Source: Glycine soja
Lineage: Eukaryota; Streptophyta; Magnoliopsida; Fabales; Fabaceae
Direction: 5' to 3'
Length of the DNA stretch: 64,000 bases
Assembly: GCF_004193775.1 (NCBI RefSeq)
Contig: NC_041019.1
Location: forward strand, 32,367,280 to 32,431,279
The position numbers and the translations under genes were made by a program. Position 1 is the first letter of the stretch. Each line of letters opens with the position of its first letter. The notes under the pieces are model-generated. The model made no database searches, was not told the DNA's origin, and saw nothing but the letters and a program-made list of their open reading frames with translations. Of this stretch, positions 1 to 10,493 are shown piece after piece.

Positions 1-132
1 TTCCTATTAAATATACTCTTCCTAAGACTCTAGAGGCTGTCTTGATCATCCATCTTGAATATCTTTGATTTCTTTGTCTTGAATAAAGCTTTGAGAAACA
101 TGTAACCCTTTGGCATCATCAAAACATTCAGC

Positions 133-324
133 TTGATCCTTTGTCTACACCATGCGACCCCAAACCATGAACGCTTGACCATTGCTTCGTTTTATATGGA
201 TGGTCGTGCCCTGGTGTGGTTCCAGTGGATGACTAGCAACAGCCAGTTCACCTCTTGGCCAGTTTTTCTTCAAGCCTTGCAAACTCGATTCATGAGGACC
301 CGACAGGTGCTTTATTCAAGCTAA
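133..324 (+). pseudogene. Ty3/gypsy gag fragment
   Basis: A 63-codon open stretch encodes the core of a Ty3/gypsy Gag domain. Around residues 14-50 it reads ERLTIASFYMDG, then WFQWM, then TSWPVFLQALQTRF, which is the conserved W-F-x-W-M plus F-L-x-A-L-x-x-R-F pattern of plant gypsy capsids. The rest of the capsid, the zinc knuckle and all of pol are missing, and the reading frame runs into AT-rich sequence at 325. I take it as a relic cut off by the window edge or by decay. It is not part of the solo LTR that begins at 768. Confidence 0.7.
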
Positions 325-767
325 CACAGAAGGGTACTGTTAAAAATGAAATCAAAACTCTAAAAAAAAACCTTATTTTATAACATAGAACTAATTTGTT
401 TTATTCTTCTGTGAAATTCCTTTATTAATCATTTAATTAAATATATTTATATAGTCGAATTACATAATTGAAAATTATTTTTTAATCATTTAAAATAATA
501 CATTTATCTTAATTTACATACTTTCCTTTCCAATTATATTATTATTAATTATATATAACACTTATATATAATTATTTTAATTTAAATATATTTAATAATT
601 ACATTAGACGGAATAAATTATCCTTATTATACACATAATCAAATCACCACATATGCTTTCAAGTATAGTTTAAAATATCCTCTTCATCCATATTCTTTCA
701 TGTCTTTAATTCTTTTGACTTTGTACATTCGAAAAGAAAAACAAAATCTAGTAAATCAAACTTAAAG
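325..767. other. AT-rich spacer, no gene seen
   Basis: Very AT-rich DNA with short poly-A and poly-T runs. I see no open frame, RNA gene or repeat boundary in it. Its last five bases (763-767, TAAAG) are the left target-site duplication of the solo LTR that follows. Confidence 0.6.
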
Positions 768-1022
768 TGTAACATCCCAATTTTTTAAACTAAATTAAAA
801 ATGATTGTTATTTATAAATAAATAGAATTTTAAAAAATGATTAGATTTTATAAATAAATAAATAAGGAGATATAATTATTAATTAAAATAATGATTTGAG
901 AGAAAATAAAAAGGATATTTTATTTATTTGTTTGATAGAAAATAAAATAAAGTTTGTTTTTATAAAATAATAAATAATAAATAAATAAATAGAGTAAATA
1001 ATAGGTTGTAAATGCCCCTAAT

Positions 1023-1030
1023 TATAAATA
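1023..1030 (+). promoter_or_regulatory. TATA box of the solo LTR
   Basis: TATAAATA lies about 255 bp into the LTR, downstream of AT-rich U3 and upstream of a more GC-balanced block that would be R-U5. This is the expected place for the retroelement promoter. Activity is unknown. Confidence 0.5.
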
Positions 1031-2290
1031 GCAACATGCTAGGTCAGTTTTCAGACTGACTCCTCAGCCTCCTCTGTCTCACAATTTCGTTTTTTCTCTC
1101 TTATCTCAAAACCCTTTCTTTTTCCCGCAGCCTACCAAACCTGTCTCAGAAAAACGACGATCTGGGACTCGTTCACCGTTGGATCGTCTTGAAATTTGAG
1201 TATCACGTTCATAACGCAATTTCGAACATTCTCACCGTTTGGAATTTAAATATTATATCTGAGCTTAGAGGAAAACCCTTCGCATTGTAGCATTTTAATT
1301 TCCCACAAAAACCTAAAACTACGATCCTGGTTTCGTTAACCGTTGGATTTTCATGAAATTTGGATATGTTGTTAGAAATTAAATTTCGAACATTTTCACC
1401 GTTGGGATTTTCGAGATAATATTGGTGAAGGGAGAAAAAGGAATCGCATGAAGACAATACAAGTGGAGGTTTCAATCTCTTCTCTGTCGGAGGAGTCGGA
1501 GGAATAATTGAAGGAATCTCAGGAAATCGCTAGAGATGTTACTATCACTGGCTGAAGACACGTGAGTCCGCTCAAAGGTAAGGGATGAGTTATTCGCAAT
1601 TTGGGGTTAGAATGAACATGTGTAGGGATCCTTAGAGAACTAAATTTGGGTTTATTTTGGGATGTTTATTGAATTATAATTTTTCCTTTATGATTATAAA
1701 TACAATATTATTGTGTTCTATGTACCAATTGATGTCCTGATGAGAATTGACTGATAAACTTGAGTGCTCTTGATATCTTTGTGTTTAACCCTTGAATTTG
1801 ATTAATTGATTTTGATATAATCGTGAGAAACTATTTCTGGGATTTTACACCCCATGTTGTGATGAAATCTTTTGTATAAATTGTTATGTTGGGGTTATGA
1901 AATGATGATTCAAACTGTGATTATGTGATAAATTGAACATGTGACGGATGATGAAATACATGTGTATTGAGATGAGATGTGTGTATTGAGTTGTGAACTA
2001 TGAATTGTGCAATTACACAATTGTAAGACCCTTTAAGGGCGACGAGTATTGTGATGGGATCCATTGTGGGAACCCGACGAGTTAAAATGATTTTGAAAAC
2101 AATTGAGTAGTTGTGTATATTGCATAGTTCGTAGGTAAAGTGAATATGATTAATGAGATGTGATAACATGTTATTTTGAGATTATACCATTGCGATTGAG
2201 ATCGAGTGTATGTGATAAATTGTGTATGTATGTGATTGAGATGTTGTGTGCATTGAGTATTAACTATGAATTATACAATCACACGACTAT

Positions 2291-2410
2291 AAGTCCCTTT
2301 AAGAGCGACGAGTTAATGCTAAGTCCCTTTAAGGGCGACGAGTTAATGTTAAGTCCCTTTATGGGCGACGAGTTAATGTTAAGTCCCTTTTAGGGCGACA
2401 AGTTAAAGCT
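2291..2410 (+). repeat. 30-bp tandem repeat, four units
   Basis: Units begin at 2291, 2321, 2351 and 2381 with an exact period of 30. Each starts AAGTCCCTTT, continues with a variant of AAGGGCGACG and ends AGTTAATG(C/T)T; the last unit is diverged. Diverged single copies of the same core lie upstream near 2028-2080, so the array sits inside a larger duplicated block of the LTR. Confidence 0.9.
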
Positions 2411-3703
2411 ATTTTGAGAACAATTGAGGAGTCGTGTGTTTTGTACAGTTCATAGATAGAGTCTGTGTGCTAAAATATTTTCTGGGTTGAACCTGAATCA
2501 GGAGGGAGAGGCCCTGACGGACTCTTCGGAGTGTAGGCCTTGGGGGTCACACGGTTTGAGTGCTCCTTTAAGCCTATGTTGATCCCATATGGTTGGAGCA
2601 TTCTCACAAAACACTGTGACCCTGACTGGTCTCCCTATGATATTACCTAGTGAGAGTGACTTGACTTGCTAGTGTGTGGTTTGTCTTGTACTTCTAGGCG
2701 CCCGACGAGGTTTTTCACTGATATGGTACCACATTGAATATAGGCTTGAGTCTTAGCATAACTATTGCATACGCTTGCTAATTGTTTATTATGAAATTGA
2801 TGTGTTATTATGTCTTGATCGAAGTGTGTGATTCCTGTGTATTGTGATTGATGATTGAAAGGTGTGATTGATGGATGAAAAGTGTGATTGATGAATGACA
2901 AAGTGATGAAATAATGTGAGATATGCTAAGTAAATTGTATTTGGCTACTATATGTTGTGTTGTTTCTCTCTAGTAGTTAGAAATGTGATAACTCACTCTC
3001 GGTTTGCTGTTTGTGTTTGGATCCTGTGATGATCTTGAACTTTGTATTCGGGGGAGCAGATGAATAGGTGGATGACTATGAAGAACCTCATGCTAGAGGG
3101 CACGGGAACACCACGCTCTGATAGGATGTGACATTAGGATATAGGTTCTATATTAATTGCATGAAACTTAGATGACCTTCTTTGAGCCGAGATGACTTTA
3201 TTATTTATTTGGACAAGAATATGATGTAGAAGAAAGTGAATGTGAGCCTTTTACCCATTTGAAAGGCTTGTATTTAAAATGTTTTAAAAATACTTTTAAT
3301 TAATATTTGAATTTTTATTCCTTTATTAATATATATGTGAGGGGTAGAGGGTGTCACATAAAGCAATGAGAATAGGTAAACTTAGTGATTTAACATAGTA
3401 ATGAAAATAAATGGTAATTATTATATGTTGGATCAAGTGGCCTCGAAATAATTAAGAAGGGGGGGTTGAATTAATTATTAATTAACCTTTGCTAATTGAA
3501 AATCTATCCTTCTTAATGTTACCAAAAGTAAAAGCTATAATTAAAGTGCACAGCGGAAAATAAAGAGTGTAGGGAAGAAGAAAACAAACACAAGAGTTTT
3601 ATACTGGTTCGGCAACAACCCATGCCTACATCCAGTCCCCAAGTGACCTGCGGTCCTTGAGATTTCTTTTCAACCTTGTAAAATCCTTTACAAGCATAGA
3701 TCC

Positions 3704-3850
3704 ACAAGGGATGTACCCTCCCTTGTTCTCTTTGAACAACCTAGTGGATGTACCCTCCACTAGAACTGATCCACAAGAGATGTACCCTCTCTTGTTCTCA
3801 GTCACAACAACCCAAGTAGATGTACCCTCTACTTGTACCACAAAGGATGT
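3704..3850. repeat. Class I hairpin array (constant loop ATGTACCCT)
   Basis: Five successive units share the 9-nt core ATGTACCCT, each flanked by its own inverted arms. 3704-3726 has ACAAGGG/CCCTTGT. 3741-3763 has CTAGTGG/CCACTAG. 3773-3795 has ACAAGAG/CTCTTGT. 3813-3835 has CAAGTAG/CTACTTG. A fifth, with two internal mismatches (CACAAAGG/CCAATGTG), ends the array. The arms differ from unit to unit yet stay complementary within a unit. A related hairpin, CTTGTAAA/TTTACAAG, lies just before the array at about 3675-3694. Confidence 0.9.
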
Positions 3851-3868
3851 ACCCTCCAATGTGTTAAG

Positions 3869-4072
3869 ACAAAGTTCTCAGGCGGTTAGTCCTTCGAAAA
3901 TTTGTGAAGGGGGAAACAAAAGAATTCTCAGGCGGTTAGTCCTTTGAAATCTTTTGTTTATGGGAAAGGGAAGAATCAAAAGAAATCTCAGACTGTGTCG
4001 TTTTGAATTCTTTGACAAGGGAGAAGGGAGAAACAAAAGAATTCAGGCGGTTAGTCCTTGGCGAATTCTTTT
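3869..4072. repeat. Class II hairpin array (loop CAGGCGGTTAGTCCTT)
   Basis: Four units are spaced about 50-60 bp apart. Three keep the core AGGCGGTTAGTCCTT and one has a diverged core. Arms include a perfect 10-bp pair AAACAAAAGA/TCTTTTGTTT (3914-3923 and 3950-3959) and AAAAGAATTC/GAATTCTTTT (4035-4044 and 4063-4072). The first unit is imperfect here, but the 5' LTR copy near 20990-21035 has a clean ACAAAGTT/AACTTTGT pair. Confidence 0.85.
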
Positions 4073-4400
4073 TTGCAAAGGGAGAAGGGAATGAAAAAGA
4101 TGAATAACACACTTTTGTTTTCGAGGTTTAGAAAACCAGAAAACTTTAGAAAGCTTTTGCCAAAGAATGAAGAAGAAGAATTTCAAGAAGATGTTCAAAG
4201 AGATTCAAAGATTGTAAAGGATTGTAATTGATTGTAAAAAATTGTTCTTAATGAATGTTTAAATGCAAGTTAAGGTCTTGCTTTTATAGACTCTTCATGT
4301 CTGGTCAAGAAAACCATTAGAAGAGTTATAACTTTTAGAAAAACTTGAAAAACCATTGGAAGATTTACATCTTTTGATTTTTATTCAAAACTTATCACTG

Positions 4401-4637
4401 GTAATCGATTACCAAATCATTGTAATCGATTACATAAAGCATTTTTGTGAAAGGATGTGACTCTTCACAATTGAATTTGAATTTCAACGTTCAAACACAC
4501 TGGTAATCGATTATCAAAATCTTGTAATCGATTACACCATTTTGAAATTAATTGGAACGTTGTAAATTCAGTTTAAAAGCTTTTGAAAACAAATTTTGCT
4601 ACTGGTAATTGATTACAGTGAATTGGTAATCGATTAC
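4401..4637. repeat. GTAATCGATTAC palindrome cluster, element A 3' LTR
   Basis: Six copies of a 12-bp palindrome: perfect at 4401-4412, 4422-4433, 4524-4535 and 4626-4637, and with one change at 4503-4514 and 4604-4615. Pairs are spaced 20-22 bp start to start, about two helical turns. The same clusters occur in the other LTRs of this family. Confidence 0.9.
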
Positions 4638-4986
4638 CAGAGAGTAAAAACTCTTTGGTAAAAGCTTTTGTGAAAACTTCATGTGCTACTCATTGTTTTG
4701 AAAAACTTTTTTTTTGTACTTATCTTGATTGAGTTTTTTCTTGATTCTTGTATCTTGAGTCTTGAATCTTGATCTTGATTATTCTTGATTCTTAATTCTT
4801 GGTTCTTGAAACTTGAAACTTGATTCTTGAACTGTTCTTGACTCAATCTTAAAGTTCTTGACTCAATCTTGAAATCATTCTCTCGGGCTTTTTGTCATCA
4901 TCTTCGTTATCATCAAAACACCTTGAATCAATCTTGATTCATTATCATGAATCAATCTTGATTCAATTATGAAGCTTGTTTCTACA

Positions 4987-5000
4987 ATCTCCCCCTTTTT
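4987..5000 (-). other. Polypurine tract of element A
   Basis: On the minus strand AAAAAGGGGGAGAT abuts the 3' LTR start TGTAGAAAC, as expected for the plus-strand DNA primer of an LTR retrotransposon. Two further tracts with the same GGGGGAGA core lie just upstream in sense, at 5086-5097 and 5168-5180. Confidence 0.8.
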
Positions 5001-5456
5001 GATGATGACAACCCTGAAATCAAGATACACATACACATATTTTTTCCTAGTCGATCACTCACTTAATTTTCCATATTTTCCATATTCTCCCCCTTTGTTT
5101 TTGAGTTTAAGCTTCACTTTGAAATTAAGTTAATTACTTATGTGAGTTCTTGATTTAATCCCTATTTCTCTCCCCCTTTGGCATCAACAAAAAGCCAAGG
5201 TGCGTAACAAGTGAAAAACATACATACACTACTAATCATACACAAGGCATTCATTAAAGAGTATACACCAATCATGAAGCAAGAAACATGAATAGATCAA
5301 ATATATAAAAAACCACATAGTCATATAACATAATTCATAATTGTTCAGTCATACCATGCAAATAAAAGAAATACTAAATTGTTCAAATGTCATAATAATA
5401 TAGCCAAATACACGGCTAGAAATCAAAGTACTAATAATATTAAAAATAATAGAAAA
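5001..5456 (-). other. Element A 3' untranslated spacer
   Basis: AT-rich DNA between the stop of the accessory ORF (5457) and the polypurine tract. Apart from the two extra polypurine-like tracts (5086-5097, 5168-5180) I see no coding or RNA feature. Confidence 0.6.
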
Positions 5457-6546
5457 CTAAGATGATGGTGGCTGTGGTGGTGGTAGATCAAAGCTTGTAC
5501 GAATGTAAGAAACATCTTCTTCAACCTTGGTGATCCTTGACTCCATCTCATTGAAATGCATGCCCACTTGTAACTCCAAGGTATCAAACCTTTCACCAAC
5601 AAAGGTTTGAAGACCATCAAACCTGTCTAAAATCTTTTGAAGAAGAGAGGAATCTTCTCCACCATGTAAGTGTCCTTCTTCATCGATGGGTTGAGCACCC
5701 TTTTTCACCCAAGAGCCATCATGCTCTTTTCGGTAACCAAAGGATGCAATCACTACAGCGCGTATTAGAAAAGATCTCTTGATTGGAACATAAGGTTCAG
5801 AATCAAGAGAAAAGTTGAAGTGTTGAATATGGCAATGGAGCATTTAATCGCAATGCCTTATGCATGCGATATCGGACTAAGTGTGCCCAATCAATTTGTC
5901 GGCCTTTATGAAAAGCCCACATAACAATAAGATCTTCTTCAGAAACCTGTGCAAGGTTTGAAGATCTTGGAAGCAAGATACGCACAATGAGATGATGAAG
6001 GATGCGGCTTTCAAACGCCAATGAACCGGCAAGAAGCCTTCTGGTCATATCCGCTTGGTTGGTGCAAACCAACCGGCGGGCATCATGCACAGAGAATTCA
6101 TATTTCCAGTCATCAATCAGTGTACCTTCAAATGGTACACCTTCACTGGATAATTGGGTTAAATCATAGAATAGGGATTGGTCAATGACCATTTTAATCC
6201 CATAAACTTCAAAAATTAAAGTGCCTTCTTGGATTTCTAGGTTTGAATAGAAGGCTTTAACTAAGTCAGAGTAAATAGGCAATTTTAAAGACATGAAAGG
6301 AATAAGATTGGAGTTTTCAAATGCTTGAATGCATTCAAAACTCTCATTTGAATAGAAATCCATATCAATGAATTTTGGATCAATAATGGAACAAGAAGAG
6401 AAAAGATTTGTGTACCGTATCCGCTGTTCTTCGGATGAGAACAATGAGGAAGAGGAAATGGAGGAAAGAATCTGAGTTTCTTGAGCCTCGAAATGTCATT
6501 GGTTTCGACTCGAAGAACCCTTTTGCTTCTTTGATGGTTCCGCCAT
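5457..6546 (-). pseudogene. Broken 'plant transposon protein' (Transposase_32-like) ORF
   Basis: The minus-strand reading starts at ATG 6546-6544 (MAEPSKKQKGSSSRNQ), hits a frameshift near 6500, then runs open from about 6498 to 5803, shifts frame near 5825 and continues open to the stop at 5457. The middle part (DLVKAFYSNL, then FEVYGIKM, then RILLPRSSN, then DLIVMWAFHKGRQIDWAHLV) resembles the domain annotated in plant repeats as 'putative plant transposon protein' (Pfam Transposase_32, by recollection). The tail, GGEDSSLLQKILDRF and onward, looks like a coiled coil. It occupies the place where pol or an env-like ORF would lie. No enzymatic motif is visible and the function is unknown. Two frameshifts mark it as dead in this copy. 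Confidence 0.7.
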
Positions 6547-6714
6547 TTGAAGGGATTATTTGAAATTTCAATCGGTTCAAATGAAAAAAGATGAAGTTTA
6601 GGCTTTGTGGGGAGTAATTTGGGCAAGAAATGAGTGAGATATGGCAGAAGGGAGAATTGGGAACGAGGGTTTTCGAAAAAGAGAGAAGATGCAGATTTTT
6701 TATTTTGAATTTTG

Positions 6715-6822
6715 AATATATAGGGGCAGGGACGCGTTGTAATCGATTACAGAATTTGGTAATCGATTACACCTTACTTTAACTGCCTGTAATCGATTAC
6801 ACTAATATGGTAATTGATTACC
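6715..6822 (-). promoter_or_regulatory. Palindrome cluster and TATA-like box before the accessory ORF
   Basis: Upstream of the accessory ORF on the minus strand lie four GTAATCGATTAC palindromes: perfect at 6739-6750, 6759-6770 and 6789-6800, and one change at 6810-6821. A TATATA box follows at about 6715-6722, some 170 bp before the ATG at 6546. This copies the palindrome-then-TATA order of the LTR, so the accessory ORF may have had its own promoter. That is inference. Confidence 0.55.
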
Positions 6823-7335
6823 AGAAAGCATTTTAGCCAAAAATAAAGGCTGACTGACTTTTAAGGGAAAAGCAATTTGAATGAATGTCAAAATACTTTC
6901 TTAAAGAAAATGTATATTACAAAATACTTTATGAATGAATCTTAATCAAGTAATTTACATATCATATTCAAAATCATGCATAATTATTTAAGGGATATAT
7001 ATATATATATATATTCAATTCTATCACAATAATCAACTCAACTCAAGTATTAAAGAGTAAAGATCATAAATATTATCAAAATTCTAAAGGAGACTTCATG
7101 CTTTGAGAAAGAAAAAAAAATTAACTCAATCAAGAACATATAAACACATACTCACAATTTCAATCAATCAAGACAAACAAATAAAAATTTTGTTAGTCAT
7201 CATAATCAAATTAATTGAAAGGAAAATTTCAACCGAAATAAACTTTTCAAAAGAGAAAGGTTTTGATGTTACCTTTTTTCATGATTAAAGGTATCTAGAT
7301 CTTCAAAGATGAAAGTCATACTTTTTTCTTTTTGC
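6823..7335 (-). other. AT-rich non-coding spacer of element A
   Basis: Lies between the end of gag and the accessory ORF, where pol should be. It contains an (AT)n run at about 6988-7013. I see no trace of protease, integrase or reverse transcriptase in any frame. Confidence 0.65.
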
Positions 7336-8438
7336 TTAATCTTCTTGAGACATGTTCCCATCACTCTCATAATCCTTGGTTAAAAGGTTGATCTCCTTTT
7401 CTGAACCATCGGATGAATCATTGTCATCCCATGCAATGTAGGCCTTCTTGGTCCTTCTTTCATCATACCTTTTCTTATCACTTTTCTCTGGCCATTCTTC
7501 ATTTGAAGAACAATTAGCTTTGATGTGACCAAGTTGGTTGCATTTGTAACATCTAAGAACTTGAGAGTCTTCTTGTGATCTTCTTCCATTGTTGAAGTTC
7601 TGACGCCTCTCGATTCTTCTTCTCTTGACAAATTTCTGGAACTTCTTCACAAAGAGTGAGAAGTCTTCTTCATCATCTGAATAAATTTCTGGAACTTCTT
7701 CATTTTCTTCTTGTATTGATGATTAGGCTTTAAGTGCTATACTTCTCTTCTTTTGTTGGTTTCTTCATTTTGATTAAGACGTTGGAGTTCCATTTCATGT
7801 TCCTGCAATTTTCCAAACAAAGTAGCAAGAGACATAGAAGAGAGATCTTTACTTTCAGAAATAGCAGTTACCTTGGGCTGCCATTCCCTACTTAAGGATC
7901 TTAAAACTTTATAAATTAAATCTTCATTAGGGAAGATTTTTCCTAAAGAGACAAGATGGTTAACTATATGTGTAAATCTTTTATGCATGCTATGAATGTT
8001 TTCATTAGGGTTCATCCTAAACAATTCATATTCATGTGTAAGGGTATTTACTCTAGATCTTTTTACATCAGCGGTGCCTTCATGTGTTAGTTGGAGAGTA
8101 TCTCACATCTCCTTGGCATTTGTGCAGTTTGACACTCTAAAATACTCATCTATTCCTAGGGTTGAGGTAATAATGTTTTTGGCTTTAAGATCATACTGGA
8201 TTCTTCTTCTATCTTCTTCAGTCCACTTATCTCTAGGTTTTTGTGTTGTGGTACTTGTGCTTACATCTACTACAGTGGGTATGTAAGGTCCTATTTCTAT
8301 TGCTTCCCAAATGTTTAAATCTATGGCTTCAATGAAAATCTGCATACGGGTTTTCCAATAGTGGTAACCCTCACCATTGAAGATAGATGGTCTATGGATA
8401 GAATTTTTTTCAGGAAACAAAGAATTTGAAGAGGCCAT
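7336..8438 (-). pseudogene. Element A gag (copia type), broken
   Basis: The start MASSNSLFPE at 8438 matches the gag of element B at 56219. The capsid-like part (FNGEGYHYWKTRMQIFI, later LSREWQPKVTAISESKDLSS) is of the UBN2/DUF4219 kind found in plant copia Gag. It is followed by a CX2CX4HX4C zinc knuckle, CYKCNQLGHIKANC (near 7510-7555), and an acidic tail. Breaks: TGG to TGA at 8100-8102, a stop and frameshift near 7735, and a local duplication of GAAGAAGTTCCAGAAATTT near 7640-7700. Gag would form the virus-like particle and bind RNA. This copy cannot make a full protein. Confidence 0.85.
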
Positions 8439-8474
8439 GAATCTTGAGGTGGTTAAACTTTCTACAAGAAACCT

Positions 8475-8486
8475 GCTCTGATACCA
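8475..8486 (-). other. Primer binding site of element A (initiator Met tRNA)
   Basis: On the minus strand TGGTATCAGAGC follows the 5' LTR end by two bases. It is complementary to the 3' end of plant initiator methionine tRNA, the usual primer of Ty1/copia elements. Confidence 0.9.
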
Positions 8487-8488
8487 CT

Positions 8489-8546
8489 TGTTGGATCAAG
8501 TGGCCTCGAAATAATTAAGAAGGGGGGGGGTTGAATTAATTATTAA
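8489..8546 (-). repeat. Element A 5' LTR, terminal piece
   Basis: First 58 bp (plus-strand order) of the LTR, TGTTGGATCAAGTGG onward, matching 3426-3483. It is cut at 8546 by the insertion of the solo LTR at 8547. The LTR resumes at 10185 and again at 20900. Confidence 0.9.
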
Positions 8547-10184
8547 TGTTGGATCGAGTGACCTCAAAATAATTAAGAAGGGGGTTGAATTAATTATTTC
8601 TAAACCGTTACTAATTAAAAATTACTCTTCTAAGGCTTTTACTAAATTGTTAAGAGAATGAGGAGTAGAAGAGAAACTTAACAGAAAGTAAAAGCGGAAA
8701 TTAAATGCACAGCGGAAACTAAAAGAGTAGGGAAAAAGGAAACAAACACACAAGAGTTTTTATACTGGTTCGGCAACAACCCGTGCCTACATCCTGTCCC
8801 CAAGCGACCTGCGGTCCTTGAGATTTCTTTCAACCTTGTAAAAATCCTTTTACAAGCAAAGATCCACAAGGGATGTACCCTCCCTTGTTCTCTTTGAACC
8901 TAGTGGATGTACCCTCCACTAGAACTGATCCACAAGAGATGTACCCTCTCTTGTTCTCAGTCAAACCCAAGTAGATGTACCCTCTACATGTACCACAAAG
9001 GATGTACCCTCCAATGTGTTGAGACAAAGATCTCAGGCTGTTAAACCTTTGATACTTTGTGAATGGGGATGCAAAAGAATTCTCAGGCGGTTAGTCCTTT
9101 GAACACTTTTGTATAAGGGAATGGGAAGAATCAAAAGAATTCTCAGACTGTGTCGTTTTGAATTCTTTGACAAGCGAGAAGGGAGACACAAAAGAATTCA
9201 GGTGGTTAGTCCTTTGTTCTTTTGGAAAAGGGAGAAGAGAGACACAAAAAGAATTCAGGCGGTTAGTCCTTGGCGAATTCTTTTTGGCAAAGGAAGAAGA
9301 GAATGAAAAGATGAATAGCACAAGTTTTCAAGGTTTGGAAAACCAGAAAACTTCAGAAAGCTTTTGGTACAAAGAAGAAGAAGAAGTTCAAAGAGATTCA
9401 AGGCTTGTAAAGGATTGATCAAATGAATGTAAAAAGTGTAAAAGTATCTATCGAAAGGCAAAACAAAGCCTTGCTTTTATAGACTCTTCATGTCTGGTCA
9501 AGACAACCATTTAGAAGAGTTTTAACTTTTAGAAAAACTTAAAACCAATTTGAAAAAGTCAAAAACCTTTTGAAGAGTTACATCTTTTGATTTATTCAGA
9601 AACAAACACTGGTAATCGATTACCAAATTAGTGTAATCTATTACACAAAGCTTTTGTGTGAAAGGATGTGACTCTTCACATTTGAATTTGAATTTCAACG
9701 TTCAAAGGCACTGGTAATCGATTACCAAAACATTGTAATCGATTACAGCTTTTTGAAAATAATTGGAACGTTGTAAATTCAATATGAAAACTTTTTCAAA
9801 ACACTTTTGCTACTGGTAATCGATTACCAGAGAGTAAAAACTCTTTGGTAAAGGGTTTTGTCAAAAACTCATGTGCTATTCAAAGTTTTTTAAAAAACTT
9901 TTTAATACTTATCTTGATTGAGTCTTCTCTTCATTCTTGAATCTTGAGTCTTGAATCTTGATCTTGATTCTTGAGATCTTGAACCTTGAATCTTGATTCT
10001 TGTCTCTAGACTTTCTTCTTGAGTCTTGAATTCTTCTTGATTCTTATCTTGAACTCTTGAATTGTTCTTGATTGATCTTTGAGCTTTTTGTCATCACCTT
10101 TGTCGTCATCTTTTGTTATCATCATTGTTATCATCAAAACACCTTTGAATCACCTTTGATTCACCATGAAGCTTTGCTTCTACA
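8547..10184 (-). mobile_element. Solo LTR of the A/B copia family nested in the element A LTR
   Basis: Starts TGTTGGATCGAGTGACC, ends GCTTTGCTTCTACA and is flanked by the perfect 5-bp duplication ATTAA (8542-8546 and 10185-10189). It has the same architecture as the host LTR: class I hairpins at about 8864-9025, class II hairpins at about 9030-9290 (one unit more than the 3' LTR) and palindromes at 9612-9623, 9633-9644 (one change), 9714-9725, 9735-9746 and 9816-9827. No internal sequence remains, so it is a solo LTR formed after a family member inserted into its own relative. Confidence 0.9.
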
Positions 10185-10493
10185 ATTAATTAACCTTTAC
10201 TAATTGAAAATCTATTCTTCTTAATGTTACCAAAAGTAAAAGCAATAATTAAAGTGCACAGTGGAAAATAAAGAGTGTAGGGAAGAAGAAAACAAACACA
10301 AGAGTTTAATACTGGTTCGGCAACAACCTGTGCCTACATCCAATCCCCAAGCAACCTGCGGTCCTTGAGATTTCTTTTCAACCTTGTAAAATCCTTTACA
10401 AGCAAATATCCACAAGGGATGTACCCTCCCTTGTTCTCTTTGAATAACCTAGTGAATGTACCCTCCACTAGAATTGATCCACAAGAGATGTAC
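10185..10493 (-). repeat. Element A 5' LTR, middle piece
   Basis: Continues the LTR after the solo-LTR insertion, matching 3475 onward. It includes the first two class I hairpins and half of the third. The Athila-type element interrupts it at 10494, inside the ATGTAC core of the third hairpin. Confidence 0.9.

Larger units (their letters stand above)
768..3358 (+). mobile_element. Solo LTR, 2.6 kb, Ty3/gypsy-like
   Basis: The unit starts TGTAACATCCC and ends GGGTGTCACA, so it has TG...CA termini with imperfect inverted ends. It is flanked by a perfect 5-bp target-site duplication TAAAG (763-767 and 3359-3363). No internal region, primer site or second LTR lies between the duplications, so this is a solo LTR left by recombination between two LTRs. 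A TATA box at 1023-1030 sets the sense as plus. Inside are two related blocks at about 1165-1250 and 1324-1415 (both with ACCGTTGGAT and TTTCGAACATT) and a 30-bp tandem array at 2291-2410. The great length suggests a chromovirus-type family (Tekay/Del-like), which I infer from size and ends only. Confidence 0.85.
3426..4986 (-). repeat. Element A 3' LTR
   Basis: On the plus strand it begins TGTTGGATCAAGTGG and ends CTTGTTTCTACA, so the minus-strand LTR runs TGTAGAAAC...CCAACA. It is preceded in sense by a polypurine tract and lies directly against the TSD at 3421-3425. It is dense in inverted repeats: class I hairpins at 3704-3850, class II hairpins at 3869-4072 and ATCGAT palindromes at 4401-4637. 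The 5' copy of this LTR is about 45 bp longer because it keeps one extra class II unit. Confidence 0.9.

Noticed and set aside
4401..4637. CRISPR-like reading of the regularly spaced palindromes
   Set aside because: Repeats are 12 bp with short variable spacing in a eukaryotic LTR; no CRISPR array or cas gene is present.
8475..8486. Possible tRNA gene at the initiator-Met-like sequences (also 56171-56182)
   Set aside because: Only the 12-nt primer-site complement is present next to LTR ends; no tRNA cloverleaf can be formed around it.
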